64,000 nucleotides of DNA from positions 558,001 to 622,000 of the forward strand of contig NZ_QDKM01000002.1 of NCBI RefSeq assembly GCF_003076755.1. The letters run 5' to 3'. Below are positions 1 to 8,725 of the stretch, one piece after another. The position numbers and the translations under genes are program-made. The notes beneath the pieces are model-generated. The model saw only the letters and a program-made list of their open reading frames with translations. It was not told the DNA's origin and searched no databases. How positions within the stretch are numbered: position 1 is the stretch's first letter; each line of letters starts with the position of its first letter. This DNA is from Pararhodobacter oceanensis. Its GTDB lineage: Bacteria; Pseudomonadota; Alphaproteobacteria; Rhodobacterales; Rhodobacteraceae.

Positions 1-439
1 GCCAGATAATATGGCGGAAAATCAGGGATTTGCGCATGCCGCAGCTAACACCGGCCTCGATCTGTCCGGGCGGGATCGCCATGATCGCGCCGCGGAAGGT
101 CTCGGTGAAATAGGCGCCAAAGATCACCCCGATGGTGGCGGCTCCGGCGGCAAATTTGCTGATATCGACATAGCCCCAGAGACCGGTGGCATAGCCGAGT
201 TCATTGATCATCACCTGCCCGCCAAAGAACACCAGAAGGATCAGCACCAGATCGGGCACGCCGCGCACCAGTGTTGTATAGATGCCCGCAAGACGCTGCG
301 CGAGGCGGTTCTTGGAAAGTTTGGCCCAAGCGCCCAACAGCCCGAACACCAGCGCAATGGCCAGCGAGACCAGCGCCAGTTTGACCGTCATCCATGTGCC
401 GGCGAGCAATTGGGAATGATATTCGAGTAACAGGTCCAT
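1..439 (-). CDS. Polar amino-acid/opine ABC transporter permease (partial)
   Basis: Inner-membrane permease of the HisM/HisQ/OccQ type. The start is ATG at 439 on the minus strand; the 3' end lies outside the window, so about 146 residues are visible. The reading starts MDLLLEYHSQLLAGTWMTVK and has a hydrophobic first membrane segment at about residues 16-38. It then shows RGVPDLVLILLVFFGG and GAYFTETFRGAI, typical of amino-acid permeases that pair with a HisP-like ATPase. It is the last visible gene of a minus-strand operon with the ATPase, the binding protein and a three-part flavin oxidase, so it probably imports the oxidase substrate. A second permease (HisM/OccM partner) would be expected just outside the window. 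Family is certain; substrate is inferred. Confidence 0.85.
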   Translation of the reverse strand, partial: MDLLLEYHSQLLAGTWMTVKLALVSLAIALVFGLLGAWAKLSKNRLAQRLAGIYTTLVRGVPDLVLILLVFFGGQVMINELGYATGLWGYVDISKFAAGAATIGVIFGAYFTETFRGAIMAIPPGQIEAGVSCGMRKSLIFRHIIW

Positions 440-463
440 CGCGGGCCTCGGTAAATGGTTTGG

Positions 464-491
464 GGGCGGGCCACAGGGTCGCGGCCCGCCC
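464..491 (-). terminator. Intercistronic hairpin between binding protein and permease
   Basis: Perfect 9-bp inverted repeat (GGGCGGGCC at 464-472 and GGCCCGCCC at 483-491) in the 72-base gap between the binding-protein stop and the permease start. There is no T-run on the minus strand. It is therefore better read as an mRNA-stabilising or partial attenuating hairpin that keeps binding-protein transcript in excess than as a full terminator. Confidence 0.5.
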
Positions 492-511
492 GATGTCTCA
501 GCGGCCCTGGA

Positions 512-1294
512 TCACTCGGCGGGGCGACCGCCGTAGATGTCAAAGGGGAAATAGCTGTCGTTGATCTCGGCATAGGTGCCGTTTTCGCGGATCGCCAGAA
601 TCGCGGCGCTGAATGCCTCGCGCAGCGCGTCTTCATTCTGCCGCAGCGCCACGCCGACGCCTTCGCCGTAGCAGTCAACATCCAGATGGTCGCCACCGAC
701 AAAGCGGTAATCCGCGCCTTCATCGGTCGAGAGGAAGGATTCCTCGGCGATCAGGCTGTCGGACAATTGCGCGTCGATACGGCCCAGAACCAGATCGCGG
801 AACACCTCTTCTTGGGTGCCGTAAAGAACGATCTCGGCCTCGGGAAAGGCTTTTTCGGCGTAACACTGGTGGGTGGCGCCGCGCTGCACGCCGATGCGGC
901 GACCGGCGAGCCCCTCAGCGGTGCCCTCGAACCCGGCATCCACCGGCGCGACGATGCGGGCCGGGGTTTGATAGTAGCGGTCCGAGAAGTCAATCTGGCG
1001 GCGGCGCTCTTCGGTGATCGACATCGAGGCGATGATCGCATCGAACCGGCGGCCCAGAAGGGCAGGGATCATCCCGTCCCATTCCTGCTCGACCAATTCG
1101 CAGTCGCGCTGCATTTCGGCGCAGAGGGCATGGGCGATCTCGATATCGAAACCGGCCAGCGTGCCATCGGATTCCTTATAGGAAAACGGCGGGTAGGCGC
1201 CCTCGACGCCAATGCGCAGCGTGTCTTGCGCGACGGCCGGAGCGGCGAAGGCCAAAGCGGCCATAGTGGATAGAAAAGCGTTGCGGATCATCAA
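512..1294 (-). CDS. Polar amino-acid/opine ABC transporter, periplasmic binding protein
   Basis: Family 3 extracellular solute-binding protein of 260 residues. A Sec signal peptide is clear (MMIRNAFLSTMAALAFAAPA, cleaved after about residue 22 at AVA-Q). The mature part opens with DTLRIGVEGAYPPFSYKESD and GFDIEIAHALCAEM, the usual family start, and has the DAIIASMSITEERR hinge segment. It binds the ligand in the periplasm and hands it to the permease encoded downstream. It sits 18 bases after the ATPase gene. Relatives bind lysine/arginine/ornithine, octopine or nopaline; the linked oxidase favours an opine or a modified amino acid. Ligand not provable from sequence. Confidence 0.88.
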   Translation of the reverse strand: MMIRNAFLSTMAALAFAAPAVAQDTLRIGVEGAYPPFSYKESDGTLAGFDIEIAHALCAEMQRDCELVEQEWDGMIPALLGRRFDAIIASMSITEERRRQIDFSDRYYQTPARIVAPVDAGFEGTAEGLAGRRIGVQRGATHQCYAEKAFPEAEIVLYGTQEEVFRDLVLGRIDAQLSDSLIAEESFLSTDEGADYRFVGGDHLDVDCYGEGVGVALRQNEDALREAFSAAILAIRENGTYAEINDSYFPFDIYGGRPAE

Positions 1295-1312
1295 TATCTC
1301 CTCCTGGGTTGG

Positions 1313-2083
1313 TCAGTTCATGCGGGACAAAAAGGCCCGGAATTGCTCGGTTTCGGGGTTGGTAAACAGTTGCGAGGGCGGGCCTTCTTCGCAGATCTCG
1401 CCCTGATGCAGGAACACGGTTTTCGACGAGACATCGCGGGCAAACCCCATCTCATGGGTGACCACCAGCATGGTGCGGCCCTCTTCGGCGAGGTCGCGCA
1501 TCACGCTGAGCACCTCGCCGACCAGCTCGGGGTCGAGCGCCGAAGTCGGCTCGTCAAACAGCATCACATCGGGGTCCATCGCCAGCGCGCGGGCAATCGC
1601 GACGCGCTGTTGCTGGCCGCCCGAAAGATGCGCGGGGTAGTAATCGGCGCGGTCCGAGAGGCCGACCTTGGCCAAGAGCGCCTGCGCCTTGTCGCGGGCC
1701 TCGGATTTGGGGATCCCCTGCACATAAAGCGGGCCTTCGAGCACATTTTCCATCACCGTCATATGCGACCAGAGGTTGAAGCCCTGAAACACCATCGCCA
1801 GACGGGCGCGCATGCGTTCGACCTGCCGGATATCGGCGGGAATGGTCTCGCCGTGGCGGTTTTTCCGCATGCGGATTTTCTCGCCACCCAGATATACATC
1901 GCCGGAATTCGGCGTCTCCAGCAGGTTGATACAGCGCAGAAAGGTGCTTTTGCCCGACCCCGAGGCGCCGAGGATCGCGATCACATCGCCCTTTTGCGCC
2001 TCCATCGAGACGCCTTTGATCACCTGATGGGGGCCAAAGCTTTTGTGCAGATTGTCGATTTTGAGGGCGGAGTTTGCGGTCAT
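1313..2083 (-). CDS. Polar amino-acid/opine ABC transporter, ATPase subunit
   Basis: HisP/GlnQ/OccP-type ATPase of 256 residues, the energy subunit of the importer encoded around it. Walker A is GASGSGKST at residues 39-47. The ABC signature [15 protein letters not shown], Walker B ([13 protein letters not shown]) and the switch histidine (VVTHEMGFA) are all intact. The start ATG overlaps the stop of the upstream oxidase subunit by 4 bases (ATGA), so oxidase and transporter are translationally coupled. This ties uptake and oxidation of one substrate into a single operon. No unusual residues seen. Confidence 0.9.
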   Translation of the reverse strand: MTANSALKIDNLHKSFGPHQVIKGVSMEAQKGDVIAILGASGSGKSTFLRCINLLETPNSGDVYLGGEKIRMRKNRHGETIPADIRQVERMRARLAMVFQGFNLWSHMTVMENVLEGPLYVQGIPKSEARDKAQALLAKVGLSDRADYYPAHLSGGQQQRVAIARALAMDPDVMLFDEPTSALDPELVGEVLSVMRDLAEEGRTMLVVTHEMGFARDVSSKTVFLHQGEICEEGPPSQLFTNPETEQFRAFLSRMN

Positions 2084-3468
2084 GCTTTGGTCTTCCGGTG
2101 GGGGGCGAGGGCGGCGAGTTCGCCCAGAGCGACGGGTTTGATCGGGGTGCGGGCGCGGGGCAGGGCGGGGGCCGCGCCGCAGTTTTCAAGGATGCCGCGC
2201 AGGGTCAGGTCACACATGCGGCCCTGACAGGGGCCCATACCGGCGCGGGTCGCGGTTTTGACGCCGCGCGGGCCGGTAGCGCCACCCTCAAGCGACTGGC
2301 GGATCTCGGCGGCGGTGATCTCTTCGCAGCGGCAGACGATGGTCTCGCCATCGGGGGCGAGGATTTCGGGCGGCGGCGCATAGGCGGCATCCAGAAACGG
2401 GCGGATCGCCATCGCCCGCGTCAATGCGCGACGCGGGGCTTTGGCTTGCCTGTCGCGGGTGTTTTTGTCGATACGGCCCAAGCGGCGCAGGATGTCGAGC
2501 GCGGCCAATTCGCCCGCCGCCCGCGCCGCCTCGGCGCCGCCGATCCCCGCACCATCCCCCGCGATATGCAGCCCCTCGACATCACTTCCGCCCCAGCGGT
2601 CGGTGACCGGCGCGATCGCCTGCTGTGCGGGGTTCCACGCATGGGCAATTCCCGCCGCGCGGCTGATATGGGTGGAGGGGATAACGCCTTGATGGGTCAG
2701 CAAGATTGGCGTGCAAAGGGTATGCGCGCGACCCTTGGCGGTAAAGCTGAAATCCAGCCTGCCATCGGTGCGCATGCTGGCGTGGAAACCCGCGGCAGAG
2801 GTATAGCGCGGGATGCCCGCCGCGGTGATTTTGCGGATCAGTGCCAGCCCTTTGGCAAGCTCGGGCAGGGCCAGAAGCACCCGCGGCAGGTGGCGCATTG
2901 CGCGGGTCATCATCGCGGGTGTTTGCGTCTCGACCAAGGCTTGCGGCGGCGCGCCCGCGTCGATCAATTGCGCCGCGATCAGGTAGAGGAGCGGCCCGGA
3001 ACCGGCCAGCACTGCATCGCGCGGCAGCAGTTGGGCGGTTTTCATCAGGATCTGCGCGGCACCGGCGGGCATCACCCCGGGCAGGGTCCAGCCCTCAAAG
3101 GGCGTCGGCCGTTCCTGCGCGCCACCGGCCAGCAGGACATGCGGCGCTTGGCCGGCGTGGCTAGTGCCGCCGCGTGACCAGAGCACCCGCGGCATGCCGG
3201 CGTCGCTGTCAATGCGCCAGACAGTTGCGTTGAACTCACCGGTAATCCCCGCAGTGCGCAGCCCGGCGAGCAGCGGTTTGCCCGCCGCATAGCTGGCGCC
3301 CAGATAGGCGGGCGGCGGGGTTTCGGCACCCAGATTGCGGTAGATTTGCCCGCCCGCCTGCGGTTGCTCGTCCAGCATCAAGACCCGTGCGCCGCCCTGC
3401 GCGGATGTCGCCGCGGCGGCCATGCCTGCGGGACCGGCGCCAATGATGATCAGATCGACATCAACCAT
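2080..3468 (-). CDS. Opine/amino-acid oxidase, FAD-NAD(P)-binding subunit A (OoxA/HcnB-like)
   Basis: About 462 residues. The N-terminus has a dinucleotide fold ([20 protein letters not shown]) followed by [15 protein letters not shown]. The C-terminal third has a BFD-like [2Fe-2S] site with cysteines in CRCEEI and CQGRMC. This architecture matches the alpha subunit of octopine/nopaline oxidase, hydrogen cyanide synthase and D-hydroxyproline dehydrogenase. ATG at 3468 is chosen because it immediately precedes the Rossmann motif; the open frame runs further upstream only as non-homologous sequence. It overlaps the small Fe-S subunit gene by 8 bases. It should accept electrons from the partner oxidase subunit at the inner face of the membrane. 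Exact substrate unknown. Confidence 0.82.
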   Translation of the reverse strand: MVDVDLIIIGAGPAGMAAAATSAQGGARVLMLDEQPQAGGQIYRNLGAETPPPAYLGASYAAGKPLLAGLRTAGITGEFNATVWRIDSDAGMPRVLWSRGGTSHAGQAPHVLLAGGAQERPTPFEGWTLPGVMPAGAAQILMKTAQLLPRDAVLAGSGPLLYLIAAQLIDAGAPPQALVETQTPAMMTRAMRHLPRVLLALPELAKGLALIRKITAAGIPRYTSAAGFHASMRTDGRLDFSFTAKGRAHTLCTPILLTHQGVIPSTHISRAAGIAHAWNPAQQAIAPVTDRWGGSDVEGLHIAGDGAGIGGAEAARAAGELAALDILRRLGRIDKNTRDRQAKAPRRALTRAMAIRPFLDAAYAPPPEILAPDGETIVCRCEEITAAEIRQSLEGGATGPRGVKTATRAGMGPCQGRMCDLTLRGILENCGAAPALPRARTPIKPVALGELAALAPHRKTKA

Positions 3469-3802
3469 CGGCGTTGCTCTGTGCTGGCGTTGAGGAGAGT
3501 TTGCGCAGCCCGCGAGCGCCGTTCTGGCGGGCCAGCACCATGCCATCGCGCGCTGCGACCATACAGGCTTGGGTGTTGGGCTGCCCGTCAACCTCGATCA
3601 GACAGTCGAAGCAGACGCCCATCATGCAATAGGCGGTGCGCGGCGTGCCCATGGTGCTGTGGCGGGAGGCATCACCCGAGGCTGCCAGAATCGCCGCCGC
3701 CAGAGTGTCGCCCGCGCGCGCGGTAATCGGCGCGCCGTCCAGCGTCATATGCAGCAAAGCGCCGGCGTCAGGCCGCGGCAGAAAGCGCGAATCGATGGTC
3801 AT
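3461..3802 (-). CDS. Small [2Fe-2S] subunit of the opine/amino-acid oxidase (HcnA-like)
   Basis: 113-residue ferredoxin-like protein starting MTIDSRFLPRPDAGALLHMT. It has the plant-type [2Fe-2S] cysteine pattern (CMMGVCFDC, then a later cysteine in NTQACM). In heterotrimeric opine, glycine or hydroxyproline oxidases this small subunit (gamma/HcnA) carries electrons between the two flavoproteins. ATG at 3802 is the sensible start; the frame extends upstream only into the neighbouring gene. It overlaps the upstream oxidase gene by 35 bases and the downstream one by 8, a tightly coupled three-gene unit. Confidence 0.82.
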   Translation of the reverse strand: MTIDSRFLPRPDAGALLHMTLDGAPITARAGDTLAAAILAASGDASRHSTMGTPRTAYCMMGVCFDCLIEVDGQPNTQACMVAARDGMVLARQNGARGLRKLSSTPAQSNADG

Positions 3803-4892
3803 CGAATGCCTCCAAATCAGGTGCTGCGGCACTGTCCTCAATCCAATCGGCGAGCAGGCTGGCATGCAGCGAGGCCAGGGTGACGCCGCTGTGACAGGTG
3901 ACCAGATAGGCGCCGGGGTGCTGCGGCGAACGCGCGTAAACCGGATAGCCATCGGGGGTCATCACCCGCAGCGCGCCCCATGCGCGGACCACCCGCACAT
4001 CTGCGAGGGCGGGTAGAACCGTGACCGCGTGGCGGGCGAGGGCGTTGATTTCGCTAAGGGTTTCACGATCATCAGGCCCGACATTGGCCTTGGTGCCACC
4101 GATCTGCAGCCCGCCTTCATCGACCTGCCGAATGGTGCTGGAGAGAAAGCCCAACCGCGGGCCGAGCTTTTCGGTGATCAGCAATTCGCCGCGCTGGGGG
4201 CTGACGCGGGTGGCAAAGCCAAGTTGCGCGGCCAGTGTCGATGAACCGAGACCGGCGCAGAGCACCGCCCGCGGGGCGCCGAGATGCGTGCCGTCTTTCA
4301 GGCGCAGGTCAAAGCCGCCGCCTTGGGCCTGTGCGATCTCGACCACCTGCGCGCCGGTCCTGATCTCGCCGCCCAGCGTGACAAAAGCGCGCTGCAACGC
4401 GGTGAGCAGGCGCAGCGGGTTCACATGGCCGTCGAGCGGGCAGAAACTGGCGCCGACAACTTCGGGGCCAATCTCGGGATGCAGGCGCCGCAGCGTATCG
4501 CCGTCGATCATCTCATGGCTAAAACGCGGGCCAAGATGCGCCTGTTGCTGCGCGAGGCTCTGGGCGAATGCGGTGAACTCATCGGGATCGGTGAAGAATT
4601 CAAAGCCGCCGGATTGCTGGAGCGCCAGATCGACGCCGCTTAGCTCTTGCAACGCTCGCGCAAACTCGGGCCAGCGCGCCACCGCCTCGCGGGTCCATGC
4701 CGCATAGGGGGCGAAATCGGCACCTTTGCCTTGCAGCCAGATCAGCCCGAAATTCCCTTGTGAGGCGCGAAAATCACCGTCAGCGCCGTTCAGAACCGTC
4801 ACCCGCAGACCGGCCTGCAACAGGCCGAGCGCCGTCGATAGCCCGACGATGCCGCCACCGATAATCGTGATCTCTGAACTGCGCAAAACCAT
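3768..4892 (-). CDS. FAD-dependent amino-acid/opine oxidase, subunit B (DAO family)
   Basis: 374-residue D-amino-acid-oxidase-fold protein, the probable catalytic subunit. The FAD motif GGGIVGLSTALGLLQAG lies within the first 30 residues. Mid-region has RRLHPEIGPEVVGASFCPLDGHVNP, where relatives (OoxB, HcnC, glycine/D-amino-acid oxidases) shape the active site, and the C-terminus reads MTPDGYPVYARS and CHSGVTLA. ATG at 4892 is chosen because a strong GGAGGA lies 6 bases upstream; the longer frame to 4955 would run into the divergent promoter. First gene of the minus-strand operon. It likely splits or deaminates an imported opine, proline derivative or D-amino acid. Confidence 0.82.
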   Translation of the reverse strand: MVLRSSEITIIGGGIVGLSTALGLLQAGLRVTVLNGADGDFRASQGNFGLIWLQGKGADFAPYAAWTREAVARWPEFARALQELSGVDLALQQSGGFEFFTDPDEFTAFAQSLAQQQAHLGPRFSHEMIDGDTLRRLHPEIGPEVVGASFCPLDGHVNPLRLLTALQRAFVTLGGEIRTGAQVVEIAQAQGGGFDLRLKDGTHLGAPRAVLCAGLGSSTLAAQLGFATRVSPQRGELLITEKLGPRLGFLSSTIRQVDEGGLQIGGTKANVGPDDRETLSEINALARHAVTVLPALADVRVVRAWGALRVMTPDGYPVYARSPQHPGAYLVTCHSGVTLASLHASLLADWIEDSAAAPDLEAFDDHRFALSAAA

Positions 4893-4935
4893 GTGATTCC
4901 TCCGCTTGCACAGTTGCACGGGGTGACCTATGCGG

Positions 4936-4951
4936 AAAAATTGTAATTTTT
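4936..4951. promoter_or_regulatory. Candidate LysR-type regulator binding palindrome
   Basis: Perfect inverted repeat AAAAATT-GT-AATTTTT in the 92-base gap between the oxidase operon and the divergent LysR gene. It is A/T-rich, contains the T-N11-A pattern typical of LysR-type regulators, and lies 44 bases upstream of the oxidase start. Probable activator site for the operon; function inferred from position. Confidence 0.55.
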
Positions 4952-4967
4952 GCATTATCCATACCGT

Positions 4968-4984
4968 GGTGATATGTATTCACC
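4968..4984. promoter_or_regulatory. Palindrome abutting the LysR start codon
   Basis: GGTGA-N7-TCACC ends one base before the LysR-gene ATG at 4985. No Shine-Dalgarno sequence is visible there, so this may be an autoregulatory operator over the transcription start of a leaderless or short-leader mRNA. Confidence 0.4.
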
Positions 4985-5893
4985 ATGCTCCACCGTCTCA
5001 CCCATCGACAGCTCGAAGCCTTTCGCGCGGTTATTGAAACCGGCAAGGTCACTGCGGCCTCCGAAGTGCTCAATACCACGCAGCCCTCGGTCAGCCGGAT
5101 GATCGCGGATCTGGAACATACGGCGGGTTTCGAGCTGTTCGAGCGGCGCGGGCGGCAATTGCTGCCCACCCCCGAGGCGCTGGCGCTTTATGAAGAGGTC
5201 GAGCGTTCCTTTGTCGGGCTGGCCGAGATTTCCCGCGTGATCGAGGATATCCGCGATTTCCGCCGTGGCAGTTTGCTGATCGCGGGGATGCCGGCGCTGG
5301 CGCTGAAATTCCTCCCCGATGCGATTGCCGCTTTTGTCAAAGCCGAACCCGGGATCAAGGTTTCGCTGCGGGCGCGCAGTTCGCAGGCGGTGCTGCGGCA
5401 TCTGAGTTCGCAGCAGTTCGACCTTGGGTTTGCCGCGCTGGATATGGATCATCCGGCGGTCACGCGGCGACCGATTTGCACCGCGCCGATGCAGGCGGTG
5501 CTGCCGCTCGGGCATCCTCTGGCGGTGAAAGACCGGCTCGAACCCGCTGATTTTGATGAGCAGCCCTTTATTGCGCTGGGCGCCGAGATCGCCACCCGCT
5601 CGGAGACGGATGTGTTTCTGGCCGCGGGCAATGCGCGCCCGCAGATTGTTGCCGAGGCGCAGCTTTCGGCCTCGATCTGCGAGTTGGTGGCCAGCGGAGC
5701 GGGGGTGTCAATTGTCGAGCCGGTGACGGCGGCCAATTTCGCCGCTGCCGGTCGCATCACCGCCCGCCCACTGCATCCAGCGCAGCCCTTTCGCTATGAT
5801 CTTCTGCTGCCCGCGCTGCGCGAACCCTCACGGGTCGCCGCCCGCTTTCTGGATCTGATCGAAGCGCAATTCACCGCGCTACTGGGCGACTGA
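4985..5893 (+). CDS. LysR-family regulator, OccR/NocR-like
   Basis: 302 residues. An N-terminal winged helix-turn-helix (LTHRQLEAFRAVIETGKVTA, then STTQ-like NTTQPSVSRMIADLE) is followed by a LysR substrate-binding domain. The segments RQLEAFRAV, LFERRGRQLLPT and LIAGMPALALKFLPDAIAAF resemble OccR/NocR, the regulators of opine catabolism. Divergent to the oxidase-transporter operon, the classic place for its activator. It probably senses the imported substrate. The ATG at 4985 has no obvious ribosome binding site and directly follows a palindrome. Specific ligand unknown. Confidence 0.88.
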   Translation: MLHRLTHRQLEAFRAVIETGKVTAASEVLNTTQPSVSRMIADLEHTAGFELFERRGRQLLPTPEALALYEEVERSFVGLAEISRVIEDIRDFRRGSLLIAGMPALALKFLPDAIAAFVKAEPGIKVSLRARSSQAVLRHLSSQQFDLGFAALDMDHPAVTRRPICTAPMQAVLPLGHPLAVKDRLEPADFDEQPFIALGAEIATRSETDVFLAAGNARPQIVAEAQLSASICELVASGAGVSIVEPVTAANFAAAGRITARPLHPAQPFRYDLLLPALREPSRVAARFLDLIEAQFTALLGD

Positions 5894-6119
5894 TCCGCGC
5901 ATTTCCAATAGCGAAAGCGGGGCGGGCAGGGGGAGGATCACCGTTTGGTGCCCTCATGCGCGCTACAATACGCAAACAGTCACAAAGCCAGCGCGCGCGA
6001 TGGGTTTGCTCGCGACACAAGGTGCCAAGCTGCGCGTCTGCACGCCGTGTTCCGCCCCAATAGCAACGCTTGCCCTGAGGAAATGGCAAATATCCTTCCT
6101 GAGCGGCCTGCCAAGCGAT

Positions 6120-6163
6120 TTGTCATAAAACCGTAACAAAACTCTAACATAAGCATCACAAAG
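6120..6163 (+). promoter_or_regulatory. Tandem Pho boxes (PhoB sites) upstream of pstS
   Basis: Four consecutive 11-base repeats: TTGTCATAAAA, CCGTAACAAAA, CTCTAACATAA and GCATCACAAAG. They match the 11-bp-period PhoB recognition pattern (CTGTCAT plus an A-rich spacer). They end 58 bases before the pstS ATG, so phosphate-starvation control by PhoB is expected. The rest of the 328-base gap after the LysR gene (5894-6119) shows nothing I can name. Confidence 0.8.
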
Positions 6164-6221
6164 CCCCCGTATTCCGCCACTCATGGTCGTGACAGCGACC
6201 GATACAAACCTGGGAGCCATC

Positions 6222-7268
6222 ATGCTTTACCTGAAACTGACCGCCTCTGCCTGTGCGGTTGCCGCAATCTCCACAACCGCTGCCTTCGCGCAGAGCCGCG
6301 ACGCGATCCGCATTGTCGGCTCGTCGACCGTGTTTCCCTATACCCAAGCCGTGGCAGAGCAGTTCGCGAATATCACCGGCGCCCCCTCGCCGATCGTCGA
6401 ATCGACCGGCACCGGTGGCGGCATGCAGATCTTCTGCGGTGGCGTGGGCGAGCAGCATCCCGACATCACCGGCGCCTCGCGCGCAATGAAAGCATCCGAA
6501 TACGAATTGTGCCAAGAAAACGGTGTCACCGACATCACCGAGGCGCTGATCGGCTTTGACGGCCTGTCGCTGGCGATCTCGCGCGCGAATGACGTCGAGT
6601 GGAGCCTGTCGCTGGCTGAAATCTACCTCGCGCTGGGCGCACAGGTTCCGGTCAATGGCGAATGGGTCGACAATCCCTATACCCGCTGGTCGGAAATCAA
6701 CCCCGATCTGCCCGACACCGACATTCTGGCCTATGGCCCGCCGCCGACCTCCGGCACCCGCGACGCCTTTGTCGAACTGGCGATGCACGCCGGTTGCGAA
6801 GCACTCGACTATGTGGCGAATGGCGATTTCGACGGTGACTGGGTCGAAGACAACTGCTCGCGTATGCGCACCGACGGACCCTTTGTCGAAGCCGGCGAGA
6901 ATGACAACCTGATCGTGCAGCGCATCGTCGCTGACCCGAACGCCATGGGCATCTTCGGCTACTCGTTCCTCTATGAGAATATGGACACACTGAAGGGTGT
7001 GCAGATTGATGGCGTCGATCCTTCGATCGATACCATTGCCGATAACTCCTACCCGATCTCGCGGCCCCTGTATTTCTACGTGAAGAACGCACATCGCGGC
7101 GTGATCCCCAACCTCGACGCTTTCATCGAGGAATATATGTCGGACGGCGCGCTGGCTTCCGGTGGTTATCTCTCCGAGCGTGGTCTGGTGCCGCTGGCCG
7201 AAGAGCGGATGCAGATGCTGCAGGACAACGTCCTGAACGGCCAGTCGATGGACGCCCCCGCAGGCTGA
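6222..7268 (+). CDS. pstS: Phosphate ABC transporter, periplasmic phosphate-binding protein PstS
   Basis: 348 residues with a signal peptide (MLYLKLTASACAVAAISTTA, cleaved near AFA-Q). The mature start DAIRIVGSSTVFPYTQAVAE, the segment STGTGGGMQIFCGG and the loop PPTSGTRDAFVELAMHAGC are phosphate-contact regions of the PstS family. ATG at 6222 is chosen because GGGAG lies 6 bases upstream and the signal peptide starts there; the frame is open 13 codons further up. Captures phosphate for PstCAB encoded downstream. Preceded by tandem Pho boxes and followed by a strong hairpin, so PstS can be made in excess over the membrane subunits. Confidence 0.93.
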   Translation: MLYLKLTASACAVAAISTTAAFAQSRDAIRIVGSSTVFPYTQAVAEQFANITGAPSPIVESTGTGGGMQIFCGGVGEQHPDITGASRAMKASEYELCQENGVTDITEALIGFDGLSLAISRANDVEWSLSLAEIYLALGAQVPVNGEWVDNPYTRWSEINPDLPDTDILAYGPPPTSGTRDAFVELAMHAGCEALDYVANGDFDGDWVEDNCSRMRTDGPFVEAGENDNLIVQRIVADPNAMGIFGYSFLYENMDTLKGVQIDGVDPSIDTIADNSYPISRPLYFYVKNAHRGVIPNLDAFIEEYMSDGALASGGYLSERGLVPLAEERMQMLQDNVLNGQSMDAPAG

Positions 7269-7283
7269 ACGCCTGAATGATCC

Positions 7284-7317
7284 TGCCCGGGCCGGTCAAC
7301 GCCGGCCCGGGCATTTT
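7284..7317 (+). terminator. pstS-pstC intercistronic hairpin
   Basis: Perfect 12-bp stem (TGCCCGGGCCGG at 7284-7295 and CCGGCCCGGGCA at 7302-7313) with a 6-base loop followed by only four T residues. Likely a leaky terminator or 3'-end stabiliser that raises pstS mRNA over pstCAB-phoU. Confidence 0.7.
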
Positions 7318-7337
7318 AACTTGAGCGGGTGTATCCG

Positions 7338-8714
7338 ATGACGACCTTGGCTTTCGCTATTCTTCTTGTGGCCAGCCTTGCGGCCTATGCCCTGAACCGG
7401 CGCGCGGCAACGACCATCCGCGATGGCGGTGCAAGGCTGCATTCGGTGTCGAATTACCACGGTCTGTTCGCGCTGCTGCTGATGCTGGTGCCGGTGCTGG
7501 TGGTGATCCTGATCTGGCTGGTGCTGCAAGGGCCGGTGGTCAACGCGATGGTGATGTGGGCGCTGCCCGCGGGCACGCTGGACGGGCTGGATACCGGACA
7601 GGCCGATCTGATCCTTGCCGAGATCCAGTCGATATCGGGCGGGCGCATTTTTGGCGATCCCGAGCCGTGGAAACTGGCCGCCGCCGCGCATCTGACCGAG
7701 CTGCGCGAGTTGGCCGCGCTGGGTCTGGTGCTGCTGACCGCGCTTTTGTGCCTCGCGATCATGTATGTCGCCCGTCGAAAGGTCGCCGCCGGATTTCGCG
7801 CGCGCCAAGGGGTCGAGCGTATCATCTCGGGCCTGATGATCTTTTGCTCGGTCGCGGCTATTTTCACCACCGTCGGCATTGTCGCCTCGCTGGCCTTCGA
7901 GACCTATAAATTCCTGCGCCTCGTGCCGCTGACCGAGTTTCTCTTTGGCCTGAACTGGGAGCCGCAGATCCCGATCCGCGCCGATCAGATTGCCGCCGCC
8001 GGTGCCTTTGGCTGGCTGCCGGTGATCGCCGGCACGATCGTGATCACCTTCGTGGCGATCTTTATCGCCGTGCCCATCGGGTTGCTCTCGGCGATCTATC
8101 TGTTCGAGTTTGCCCCCAAGCGCATCCGCTCGGTCGCCAAACCGTTGCTGGAGATCCTCGCCGGTGTGCCGACGGTGGTCTACGGGTTTTTCGCCATCCT
8201 TGTTGTGGCCCCCGCGATCCGCAGTTTGGGCGCCTCGATGGGGATACCCGTCGCGCCCAATACCGCGCTGGCGGCGGGCGGGGTGATGGGGATCATGCTG
8301 GTGCCCTTTATCTCGTCCTTTGCCGATGACGCGCTGTCGGCGGTGCCGCGGTCGATGCGCGACGGTGCGCTGGCGCTTGGCGCCACCCGCGCCGAGACGG
8401 TGCTCAATGTGCTCTTTCCGGCGGCGATCCCCGGTATCGTCGGCGGTGTCCTTTTGGCGGTCAGCCGCGCGATTGGCGAGACGATGATCGTGGTTATGGC
8501 GGCGGGGTTGATGGCCAATCTCACGCTGAACCCGCTGGAGAGCGTCACCACCGTCACCGTGCAGATCGTCACCCTGCTGATCGGCGATACCTCGTTTGAC
8601 AACCCCAAGACGCTGGCCGCTTTCGCGCTGGGGATGATGCTGTTCATCGTCACTCTTATCATCAATATCTTCGCGCTCCGGATCGTCCGGAAATACCGCG
8701 AAGCCTACGATTGA
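7338..8714 (+). CDS. pstC: Phosphate ABC transporter permease PstC
   Basis: 458 residues, longer than the roughly 300-320 of enterobacterial PstC because of an N-terminal extension of about 170 residues with extra membrane segments, as in other alphaproteobacteria. The conserved permease half holds EILAGVPTVVYGFFAILVVA and the EAA-type loop RDGALALGATRAETVLNVLFP. ATG at 7338 is preferred (GAGCGGG 8 bases upstream); GTG at 7329 in the same frame is possible but has its ribosome site too close. Forms the membrane channel with PstA. Confidence 0.9.
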   Translation: MTTLAFAILLVASLAAYALNRRAATTIRDGGARLHSVSNYHGLFALLLMLVPVLVVILIWLVLQGPVVNAMVMWALPAGTLDGLDTGQADLILAEIQSISGGRIFGDPEPWKLAAAAHLTELRELAALGLVLLTALLCLAIMYVARRKVAAGFRARQGVERIISGLMIFCSVAAIFTTVGIVASLAFETYKFLRLVPLTEFLFGLNWEPQIPIRADQIAAAGAFGWLPVIAGTIVITFVAIFIAVPIGLLSAIYLFEFAPKRIRSVAKPLLEILAGVPTVVYGFFAILVVAPAIRSLGASMGIPVAPNTALAAGGVMGIMLVPFISSFADDALSAVPRSMRDGALALGATRAETVLNVLFPAAIPGIVGGVLLAVSRAIGETMIVVMAAGLMANLTLNPLESVTTVTVQIVTLLIGDTSFDNPKTLAAFALGMMLFIVTLIINIFALRIVRKYREAYD

Positions 8715-8725
8715 GGCTTGATCCC

